NCBI GenBank assembly: GCA_016710235.1
Contig: JADJLG010000001.1
Span: 1,787,501-1,851,500, forward strand
DNA: 64,000 bases
From: Saprospiraceae bacterium
Lineage (GTDB): Bacteria; Bacteroidota; Bacteroidia; Chitinophagales; Saprospiraceae
Reading direction: 5' to 3'
This document shows, one piece after another, positions 61,501-64,000 of this stretch. A model generated the notes under the pieces. It worked only from the letters and a program-made list of their open reading frames with translations, ran no database searches and was not told the DNA's origin. The position numbers were made by a program, and so were the translations under genes. Each line of letters starts with the position of its first letter. The stretch's first letter is position 1.

Positions 61501-62008
61501 TTCGCAAGGAAATTATCACATCCATCCCGAGAAAGGAGGCAAAGGCAGGATTAGTATGAGTTATAATGGCGATATGGAAAATGGAAATCCATTGTTTAAA
61601 TTGGTCATGAAAGCTCGAGGTCAGGTATCAACCGGACAGGCTATTAATATTAGTTCCAACATCACTCCTGCTCTGGCTGTGTCTAATTCTGAAGGTGTCA
61701 ATCTGGAAGACCGAGTAGAATTAAAAGTCATAGAGGTGAGTCCATTGACATTTGAAGTTTATCAAAATGAACCTAATCCTTGGAATGTATTTTCGGAAGT
61801 CAGAGTCCAGCTGCCAAATTCTGGTGAAGTAGGAATCAGTATATATAATGCTGCCGGAAAAGTATTTTTCAAAGATCGAAGAATAATGTCTAAAGGATTG
61901 AATTCTATAAGATTGGATGATCAGATGTTACCGGTCGAAGGCGTATATTATTATCAGATTGATTATTTAGATCAAAGTGTGACTAAGAAAATGATTAAAA
62001 TGAAGTGA
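43574..62008 (+). CDS. giant DUF11-repeat surface protein with T9SS sorting domain
   Basis: A single 18.4-kb frame for 6144 residues. Residues 1-27 are a signal peptide (FTFSQ). Residues about 28-1830 are large beta-rich regions with many cysteines and no family I can name. An SdrD B-like domain follows at about 1836-1945 (DTVWIDYNYNGIQDVGEPGL). A GEVED domain lies at about 1950-2125 (WADAPNNYKTTL, GEVEDYEL). Then come 17 DUF11 repeats of about 155 residues (about 2129-4850), each starting DLALKK-like and ending DEDDHDPA-like. HYR-like cysteine-rich domains occupy about 4860-5730. A carboxypeptidase-regulatory-like domain, a dockerin-like pair (ITTADIVKIQKHILGVE, NRNGTVTANDISELRKLILG; about 5795-5850), a cohesin-like domain (about 5920-6050) and a T9SS type A sorting domain (about 6057-6144) complete it. 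I infer a long cell-surface adhesin or stalk. The acidic Asp-rich linkers probably bind calcium. Confidence 0.9.
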   Translation: MHILPLLKKLALTSVFAITFLHFTFSQTNLNIFTQVPLVGENRFSICGGEKFLEVRIENITPLPGQTTENMVVTVDLSSVPGFMFSGTLIDLGGVGVSILDAGIPTFSINNMNRGDTARFRVGLEVDCKALPKVQSGTAANFNIDVDYTIGGAPFSQLKNTGNFEIVKPALSIPSILGNPLPGKTGAFVSLFDAAKNSTDTIKVSIVNAGDGSLTHFVYWVKDHPLLTNTGVYVGSYMLPVLGTNGDTTFYSVNLNAIAKATAGPYVNDTSNFQFNEVLVFKEVWFVDDCSNSFPDIIRGARYGCDGTVLAKCEQTSRTSGLRFGFKRPVLTTRTTWDLLTPAEYAEGLPACYFSTKPKQRVIIFNSGTAYADSINFSLSAYRGDINVNLDTASVTIRTGKFGAPIHISPNKVWMSAQSGYCPLSTQQLRTADYRLNDFQLKPGDTLWIEFQMEYTSCGCSLEPGYCDMQNWYFGILNWGSTTWASPASYQDPCHLNKYNLEQINTTDWRGIQSMFVEGPVQLLNDQVGTETYTSNATLNSWLGNRSSFPDGIFRVEYYFDKGLDWNGVSGDLTSPDVKFYGRNGVVWDPVRVLYTDHGSAGPDTLFVDYSFSNFPSTFVYADGMQYKLKVKADCGETGPPCAQGTIAHTKMRVYFSPSASCTDCGKGQLVTCLTDIDTEIKCPTCGPCEGLYPLSFNIDRLTLELPDNDNNYQPDPTGSINPALVALDRFISGDTLKAVYRGVFRAGVVQQNFEAAFSVMQLPTGFDATITPLGGAVRIIKSGGATYEADLVQQFPNGHQVITNLHPGNLNYLGNPVPADLVYENNDTVEVTVLFAVSDPTFNVYTDGNVNKPLIIDDYSFATHDTLWDVAPADRYACEDIRDRVYYIEMKHLLSSSNGTNTGGCTLGHNGYDWTGFFIGSNNLDYFPFEYRTPKAHPVIHRTYLAAGLVYDRYRWHYYAKDYIARPNPVGQVPLNSGVYGDLDSPGSIGQGYYWGELPITSPYITIIGDTLYFRSYDFLKDNFGELIADEGYRFVGYARFRGNCNSMVTPINGISQKPRYWFDMDPKVFGYSTLEAGRVAYSPSLPPDNSNQLVYGYTGAPNLSIQAPIKTQSLISEFTCFEVQLINSSDYSSSLTWLTVTNESGSVLIQSVRDITNPAAPITYTPTRGIYQIGAMNSAVGGNPYTRIFEICVIGNSCALDSFVVNTGWECKAYPYSIAEATCNNPQTLYLEPIGAELGMVIKHPETSIIADLCTEQDYVIQLSSTILGSLQDIHLQFNLPDGQEYVPGSFEIAYPPPASGNYNDAVWESSADPINTFGNDWEINVSQQDPVLASSGMPGTLQLGLNYAFVRFNTRTTCNYASGGKVRFLSWAYNACDELVNYKFSPAGALKIAGLPEIYKTEVQLNADTLNPCNMDQAQINVEFAVSTGSVPTASKDSIIIKLPLGVHYVSGSFMNIMNAGSLPPVIELVNGQENLIWDVVDGLTESAQVKFKFFIEAVDAQQACRAYPIVAYTFSSKEALCVSNMTSCAVRAISDETEENITFVKPNVSLSNFNSSTRAILPNMEEVCYTLQVKNTGEDAPAGTPLTVEVYAEDGDGDLDAGDVLLFKRTFSVTLTEGDSLTLMACDTVMAGTTCRLMAVLNPESSCVCEVMTSFLSYPSLTQAFVADYNVCSDELLTQVGPSPLTKGVDYQWLTYEGSNVSYFLTPDTTQSNFKARNTSGINFELDYLLRTTRNNQCVDYDTIHITVFPEIVDSIAFQVCLGPGFDLAGPTTGSNYQWTPAHLVVNPNNPFTAAYGISAPTRYRLDYTDANGCPAIYIANVDIVECGNTALGDTVWIDYNYNGIQDVGEPGLANVQVYLYNANDLTTPISGTNTDAQGFYIFDTIPAADYVIRFVLPDGATFTLNNIGSDTDDSDANTGTGFTSNYYVPNGVRNLDFDAGIVFFDWADAPNNYKTTLSSGGPRHVIIPNLYLGSIVDAESNGQPVALGSAATGDDLNSFTSGDDEDGLVSLPALGLGLVGDPYTISIKATNLTGKDAYLVAWIDFNRDLIFSPSEGLKVTVPDGTNNGTFNLTYTVPANLTTGISYVRLRLSQDPALTVSTPAGLSLSGEVEDYELMINDKFVDLALTKVINTTVSPGPFGPGSSVTFKITVTNQGNLDATNVQLVDYLPAGLSLNDSDWAVLSGSKVRLVSPLPLVRAGLDTMVDITCTIDPSFRGSSLVNYAEITSSSNIYGWSDIDSQADTTRANDAGGVPGTTTDNMINNNGTLDEDDQDPAFVPIIDMALKKLVATAPPYTYGQLLDFTIRIYNQGTVIMQNTTVKDYIPSGYTYASADNPGWTGSAPMISFTYAPRINPGDSASITLKLRIVASSGASAWNNYAEITEIRDSSNTLVNTLDADSNPNSNGAGETSVTPGSTNDDNISSTNKGADEDDHDPAGIQVFDLAMKKVISTPAPYRIGDAVTYNHWIYNQGNVIARNINIIDSIPCGLSYIISNSPLWTYNVGAREATTTIPGPLNPGDSISVPITLQIQSCTSGGAYTNISEINSAADQNLSPRTDIDSYPDGNQNNDGTPIDNATTNPADQDDHDPETLEIWDLALKKQLVTAGPYVYGQTLTFRIKVFNQGTIAATNIEVTDYIPIGFLYLSAENPSWSGASPTVTRTISSVILPGDSSSVDIILHIAQTSGSATGWVNFSQITGSHDLIGNERTLDDADSEAGSSYPGETGVALGSTGDDLITGSNPGANEDDHDPAGIQIFDLALTKTIVNPKSVWKYGDTVCFEVKVYNQGSITASDVTILDHVPCGYEFLNINEPAWIFSSGSRIAQMTLSGNILPGDSVSYQIKLKVQPCNTTGAYINRSEIFRAEDAAGNNMTLNDIDSRPDNNPINDAGGVPGTTTDNHISDDGRDTNGDGITDEDDADPEIIQLIDMALRKTTATAGPYSYGQLITFNIRIYNQGSVPMQNTQVTDYVPAGFTYASADNPGWTGAAPSVNYVYAPSINPGDSAVITIKLRLTPAYTPNAFVNYAEITEIRDNTNTVVNGKEADSTPGSNSVTERNVLPGTLNDDNISSLNQGGEEDDHDPTGVDVFDLAMKKVKPAASSYVYGDNITFSHWVYNQGNVVARNISLVDSIPCGLVYQVVNSPVWTYNSTTREAITTISGPLNPGDSVNVDIVLQLQPCTGTASFTNISEITAAADNTGAARSDIDSNPDGNQNNDGLSVDNATTNPADQDDHDPEMLDIWDLAVKKQLVTAGPYSYGQTLSFRIKVFNQGSQAAQNIVVNDYIPAGFMFAAASNPAWSGTAPTVTATIAGPLNPGDSTFIDIQLILVRTTGGSQDWYNYAEINSSQDLSGADKSDSDIDSEAGSDGTAERNVIPGSVNDDNISSIDQGAEEDDHDPAGIEVFDLALKKIKPIASSYTYGDLITYSHWIYNQGSIVARNIAIVDSIPCGLNYQAVNSPLWTYNSLTREAVTTVAGPLNPGDSVKVDIVLQLQACTGKASFTNISEITGATDGSGNPVIDMDSNPDANQNNDGVSEDNAINSTTDQDDHDPEMLDIWDLAVKKQITTAGPYFYGQTHNFRIKIFNQGSQSAQNIEVTDYIPSGYSYVAANNPIWSGAAPTVTTTIAGPVLPGDSTYVDIELILENTSGGESQWVNYSEITGSQDIYGKDRTDQDIDSEAGSNGTNEMAVLPGSDNDDNIDSHAIGGDEDDHDPAGIEIFDIALKKQLITSQINFRKDDQIRYAITVYNQGNLSASNIVVIDRFPCGFNFISDPILNPEWTNPSSGIIEKTIASLLPGESIVLDVYFTIDVPPIDCPSSIDTYKNVAEVKSALDPSGGEGDDIDSDPNSNTEAENGVIPDSPGDDVVDVSDPSGNQDDHDPADLSLFDLALRKTVDLSYKAEPYNYGDVLKFDITLVNQGNICVDSVKLADNIPSGFVFNPALNPNWSLVGSVANYTFEDHRLCWRDSVTVPIYLTLTQSLTPDAYLNYAEIAGAIDTTGRMRTEDNDSYFDTDPGNDSGGVANTTDDDNLFGMGPDRGEDEDDHDPAMVEVFDLALRKLVVDAAPYLLDEEVTYTLEVHNQGNVAAGNIGVVDYIPCGFEFVPASNPGWTLTGNMATYLLAGPIAPLNFTSVSIKLKVKACNAAGAYENIAEITSADDGNGNDRTNDDADSQADNDPSNDDDPIDNQIEDPADQDDHDPELIPVADLALKKLVVEPSRIYLPDETVDFKIVVYNQGNIDAYNINVSEYIPAGYDFDAQNETRSPAWVLSSGVATAVINGPIAAQDSAVLDFSLIIRKGFEYPEDYVNSAEISSFEDENGVSLVDMDSDADTDPTNDGPVKDDEIDNTDNDEDDSDTGLPIFQIYDLALTKSVDPNQYAKVGELLNYHIKVINQGLNGTVTNVTIVEYIPTGLSFEPAANTGWVLNGSYAEYTIAGPISDGEEIEVPISLRVLAGANPDNLVNYAEIKYFEDEDGVDVTDREFDSTPDDNPTNDVGGGPGTPDDDRTDGNGIDDEDDHDGAVPQIFDLAMIKRTSQATAVRVGDDVPFTITIFNQGNVDAEEIEVLDQIPAGYILSPADANSWTALNTSQATKSIAGPLLPGDSIDIQIVLRVVPGAKLANLVNSAEILSAQDPEGNIPPDMDSQPDDDQNNDGNIIDDEIDECCGIDEDDTDIAVPPVMDLALRKTADRNIPVRAGDIIRFKIEIFNQGNIIAENTVMLDYLDLGYAFDQALNPLWSANGSYVIYNMNVQIAPGSSDSVFIYLRVLPTATTITLVNRAEILSMEDANQNDMSHFDIDSDPDNDPVNDSGGDPYGLTNDALNGDGTGPIGAGLPIHDEDDMDVEGLILCGGISCKGDVNFSLDANCEGVLTPGALLSPVSSPLFAYFISVKDLAGNPHPNYFTSDDVGKCFNVTILDTLCYSNTCWSRVCIEDKLAPVIVCKQDTVSCIAFEDPNLLPEVLGDCSGVEIKLVDESIVPLHCDPLFVKRVERKYVAIDRSGNISDTCTWVLFVERINIYETDFPRDTIFECSDTYAKDAQGNPLPSEVGVPSFNGDTIWPYVDLLCNINVTYEDFRYPEISCSTRILRTWTVREWWCNREISYSQPQWITIIDTTGPVISKGPYDMTVTTESRSCNAKVVLPAIEVSDDCHRVIRVDIAYPGGLLQNQNGGVISLPVGVHEIQYRAYDSCYNQSIYSFIITVKDQTQPVAVCDRRTVVALNHSGFNWVPAEVFDDGSFDECGMDHFEVRRMDESSCGTLGPDDWGPEVGFCCEDVGREIMVGFKVVDHSGNESICMVLVEVQDKDKPIVTPLPDITVDCRFPIDLTNLGSSFGNIVTQQTDRKPIVIDPIFWHEINGHPLDGLVEDNCPPLVEEIVNSENLNQCGLGVIERKFIFSDMQGNKDSTSQLITVINHESFDATNIIWPLDFDTSGICDPDLLLPELLNSLAFNGPQFDDDVCSLVGVSYKDHVFSPTRFGDPCFKIFRVWSVIDWCQSVNKIPVIYTDTQVIRILNEIPPTILDGCNNDVVCSYDINCSDIPYTFLIKAEDDCTAPEEMLYTFRLDLNSDGTIDIVNSALAGYMVSGNYPAGIHTARWEVEDRCGNIATCEYKVELKNCKAPVAYCIYGVAIGLVPMDLNGNGRFDPYPIDIEIDTVWAKDLDAGSYQVCGNKVKLSFSADTNDIYRVFTCDSIGQRFVELWVTDENGNQDFCKTYVLVQDNNQVNICEDNTTFATISGQISTDINEKVENVGVSLEQSNQNTDLTNYEGIYEFDKMPIGGNYFVAPYKNDDWLNGITTADIVKIQKHILGVEPITSPYKMIAADVNRNGTVTANDISELRKLILGVTTQVVKNTSWRFVESEYTFADPESALQIPFPEKASISQLVGDMKLDFKAVKIGDLNGTVRTRGANGGIQVRQSNALQLEIPMLLLSKDQVVEIPFSSKNFDEYDGFQMTLEYDASLLQLMEINGNASQGFSQGNYHIHPEKGGKGRISMSYNGDMENGNPLFKLVMKARGQVSTGQAINISSNITPALAVSNSEGVNLEDRVELKVIEVSPLTFEVYQNEPNPWNVFSEVRVQLPNSGEVGISIYNAAGKVFFKDRRIMSKGLNSIRLDDQMLPVEGVYYYQIDYLDQSVTKKMIKMK
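49958..58120 (+). repeat. 17 tandem DUF11 repeat units (about 460-500 bp each)
   Basis: Units start near 49958, 50432, 50915, 51374, 51860, 52370, 52853, 53312, 53798, 54258, 54743, 55243, 55742, 56201, 56678, 57161 and 57623. By protein type, units 1-4 and 5-8 are two copies of the same four-unit block, and 9-10 repeat the last two types. Units 11-17 are more diverged. Confidence 0.85.
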
Positions 62009-62030
62009 TTTATTTGTCAGGGATAAATGA

Positions 62031-62062
62031 AGAGCGGTCAGGGTTACCTGGTCGCTCTTTTT
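62031..62062 (+). terminator. terminator of the giant gene
   Basis: AGAGCGGTCAGG pairs with CCTGGTCGCTCT (two G-T pairs) around a short loop, followed by five T residues. It begins 22 nt after the stop codon. Confidence 0.85.
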
Positions 62063-62231
62063 GTTTATAATGATTAATTTTTGCACCAAAATTTATCTGT
62101 GAGATTTGTCATGTGAGGCAATTTGGCTAAAGTGAATTACAAAATAGGGCATAATATTGGACCAGCATGGTTTTGCATTTGAATAATATCAAAGTGTTTG
62201 AATTGAATGGAAGGTTTTGAAATGCGAAAAA

Positions 62232-62425
62232 TCGAGTGAAGGATTTCACTCGAATATAATTGAGCCAAGTAAAATTTTACTCGACATAGCGATTTCCCGT
62301 AAGAGAGTATACTCGTTTTTTTATATATTCTTTTTTGAACAAAAATGCAAATACTAGGTGCATCAGCACCTGATTTGTTTCAGGAAACGTTTATTCTAAG
62401 GCTTTATGTTTAAAATAAAGCCTTA
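62232..62425. other. hairpin-rich intergenic stretch
   Basis: Four inverted repeats in about 190 nt: TCGAGTGAA/TTCACTCGA (62232-62253), the 14-nt palindrome AGTAAAATTTTACT (62268-62281), AGGTGC/GCACCT (62356-62371) and TAAGGCTTTAT/ATAAAGCCTTA (62397-62425). No gene is seen. It may be a structured RNA, a stack of terminators or a mobile-element remnant. Confidence 0.5.
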
Positions 62426-62588
62426 AGATCACAAGCATTTTGATGCGAAATAGAATTTCAGCCGTAAGCCATAAAGTAAATGAGATGAAATTGCACGTTA
62501 TTCACTGGATTTAACCATTTTTATTTTTATTAAGATTTCAAAGTTTGGAAGAAGGATATCCAAAATTTATTGAGTGTTTGAATGTGGA

Positions 62589-63086
62589 TTATTTTTTTAT
62601 TGATTTTTTGATTAATTTTTCAGCCCAAGAATAATGACTTGAGCTTGCGGATACCAGATAAGAACCAAGTGAGGTACTACCGGTCCAATGAAATCTTTGC
62701 TTTTCAAAAAGCTCTTTGTTACTGTGATTATCCATAATCTTTCTGGTTTGTAGGAAGCTGGTGGTCAATAACCGTGATGCCTCTTCCCAAGGTATGTCCT
62801 CATATTGTTCTCTAATCCAAAGGTTTAATTTCGGAGTTTCATTCCAACTATAGCCTTTTGCAGGCATTTGTGGTTTTACTCCTTGCATGCCAATCTCATA
62901 CCAATTAACGAACAACAAATGCCAGTGATGCAGGTGCATGAGCACATCTTTAATATTTCTGTTAAGAGTCCCTTCCGGAAATTGTAAGTGCTTTTCCTCT
63001 ATCGAAAGATTATCGATAAATGTCATTAATGAATCAAAATTATCTTGACTCAAGTCAAGCAATTCAGTTTTATTTTTTGGCCTCAT
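62589..63086 (-). CDS. ClbS/DfsB family protein
   Basis: A 165-residue four-helix-bundle protein of the ClbS/DfsB (DUF1706) family: NKTELLDLSQDNFDSLMTFI, a middle histidine-rich segment DVLMHLHHWHLLFVNWYE, and KGYSWNETPKLN. ClbS of colibactin producers hydrolyses the cyclopropane warhead and protects DNA. Most homologues outside such strains have no known substrate, and no colibactin-like genes are here. It lies 30 nt downstream of a methyltransferase gene in the same transcript. Confidence 0.85.
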   Translation of the reverse strand: MRPKNKTELLDLSQDNFDSLMTFIDNLSIEEKHLQFPEGTLNRNIKDVLMHLHHWHLLFVNWYEIGMQGVKPQMPAKGYSWNETPKLNLWIREQYEDIPWEEASRLLTTSFLQTRKIMDNHSNKELFEKQRFHWTGSTSLGSYLVSASSSHYSWAEKLIKKSIKK

Positions 63087-63116
63087 ATTGATATTTAGTA
63101 AAAATGAAAGTCTGGT

Positions 63117-63728
63117 TTAAGATTTTATTCCGGTAAACCTAACTACATGTCCTATACCTCTGTGATATATTCCTTCATTCAAATTCATTTCGGTTTCTTC
63201 CAGGTTTATGATTTTGAAATCATTAAAGTCATTTTTAATTTCATCGATTGAATAGAGTAATTCAATATTTTTAGGACCACCAATACTTTCATTCTTAGAA
63301 TTGTAATCAAGATGTTTTTTGCTAAAAGCTTCCAGAATAATCACTCCATTCTTCTTTAAATGATTCTTAAAAAAATGATGGTAGGAATTCCTCAGATTTC
63401 CTGGAAAGTGAGCATAAATCAGCGCAATCGCATCAAATAGCTGATTGTCAAAATTGAGTTCTGATAAGTTGCCAACTCTATAATCGATAGAAGTCTGATG
63501 TTTTTTAGCTAAATTGTCTGCTTTGATTTTTCCTTCTTTACTGATATCAAATGCAACAACTCTCCATCCGAGTAAAGCTGCATATATTGCATTCCTTCCT
63601 TCTCCTTCAGCCGGACAAAGTAATGATGCTGGAGGAAATTTACCGATCTCATTTTTAAAATACGTATTCGGTTCCTCACCATATGCATATTCAACTTGCC
63701 TATATCTATCGTCCCAAAATTCTTTCAT
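63117..63728 (-). CDS. class I SAM-dependent methyltransferase (TehB-like)
   Basis: A 203-residue cytoplasmic methyltransferase. The N-terminus FWDDRYRQVEYAYGEEPN and LLCPAEGEGRNAIYAALLGW (motif I, SAM binding) match the small TehB/tellurite- and thiopurine-type methyltransferases of Bacteroidota. AFDIS is motif II and FDAIALIYAHFP motif IV. The substrate is unknown. It is the first gene of a probable two-gene operon with the ClbS-like gene. Confidence 0.88.
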   Translation of the reverse strand: MKEFWDDRYRQVEYAYGEEPNTYFKNEIGKFPPASLLCPAEGEGRNAIYAALLGWRVVAFDISKEGKIKADNLAKKHQTSIDYRVGNLSELNFDNQLFDAIALIYAHFPGNLRNSYHHFFKNHLKKNGVIILEAFSKKHLDYNSKNESIGGPKNIELLYSIDEIKNDFNDFKIINLEETEMNLNEGIYHRGIGHVVRFTGIKS

Positions 63729-64000
63729 ATATTTATCTGATTAAATCATTTCATGATTTGATGATATCTCTATTTATACTCCATAAATTGTTTGAATGCA
63801 ATTGGATATCGATAGGCAAAACTAATTATATTTATTCTATTTTTACTCAAATCTATTTTAATTGATGTTCAAATTTGTTCATTAATCAGATGGTTCCCCT
63901 TTTATTGTGTTTTTTAATAATGGCCCGAATGGATACATTGAAATATTTCATTTTGATGTCTTTTGTGTTGGTATATAGATTAAATAAGCCATGCCTCCAT
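63729..64000. other. right end of the window
   Basis: AT-rich sequence upstream of the methyltransferase gene. I see no gene, and the region is cut by the window edge. Confidence 0.35.

Overview
The window looks like a chromosome segment of a Bacteroidota bacterium, most likely from the Saprospiraceae/Chitinophagales side of the phylum. The evidence is several proteins with type IX secretion (T9SS) C-terminal sorting domains, a PorP/SprF plus PorE-like pair, OmpA proteins with thrombospondin type 3 repeats, a very large DUF11-repeat surface protein, and promoters of the Bacteroidota type (TTTG, about 20 nt, TAnnTTTG). The DNA is AT-rich and the genes use the standard bacterial code. No tRNA, rRNA or CRISPR array was recognised by eye.

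Layout. 0.1-2.9 kb: an OmpA/TSP3 outer-membrane protein, uracil phosphoribosyltransferase and a DUF1761 membrane protein. 2.9-6.6 kb (minus): a tightly packed operon of a glycosyltransferase-HAD phosphatase fusion and two Na+/H+ antiporters, which I read as a salt-stress unit. 7.1-10.2 kb (minus): PorP/SprF and PorE-like T9SS genes. 10.6-15.3 kb: a large FAD/Fe-S oxidoreductase, and a paaI-like thioesterase with a thiolase.

15.5-32.2 kb is an accessory island and the most interesting part. It holds one 5'-truncated rhs gene and three displaced rhs ends. Each carries a different C-terminal toxin tip followed by a putative immunity gene: an Ntox21-like tip with a cytoplasmic partner, a possible SleB-like hydrolase tip with a lipoprotein, a metzincin-protease tip with a lipoprotein, and an unknown tip with a MORN-like lipoprotein. 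Mixed in are a decayed IS30-family element, XRE regulators, two type II toxin-antitoxin pairs, a 190-bp direct repeat present three times, palindromes between convergent genes, and a large leucine-rich-repeat T9SS protein. Much of the island is decaying through nonsense mutations, frameshifts and a rearranged rhs body, which suggests repeated recombination at the conserved rhs core.

32.3-41.3 kb: a sortilin-like beta-propeller T9SS protein, a relic of a sorting domain, an SGNH-hydrolase-like T9SS protein, a FadN-type beta-oxidation enzyme, and a PadR-PspC operon with a clear promoter and operator. 41.4-43.3 kb: a B12-binding radical SAM protein. 43.6-62.0 kb: one gene for a 6144-residue T9SS surface protein with 17 DUF11 repeats. 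62.0-64.0 kb: a hairpin-rich gap, then a ClbS/DfsB-like protein and a TehB-like methyltransferase.
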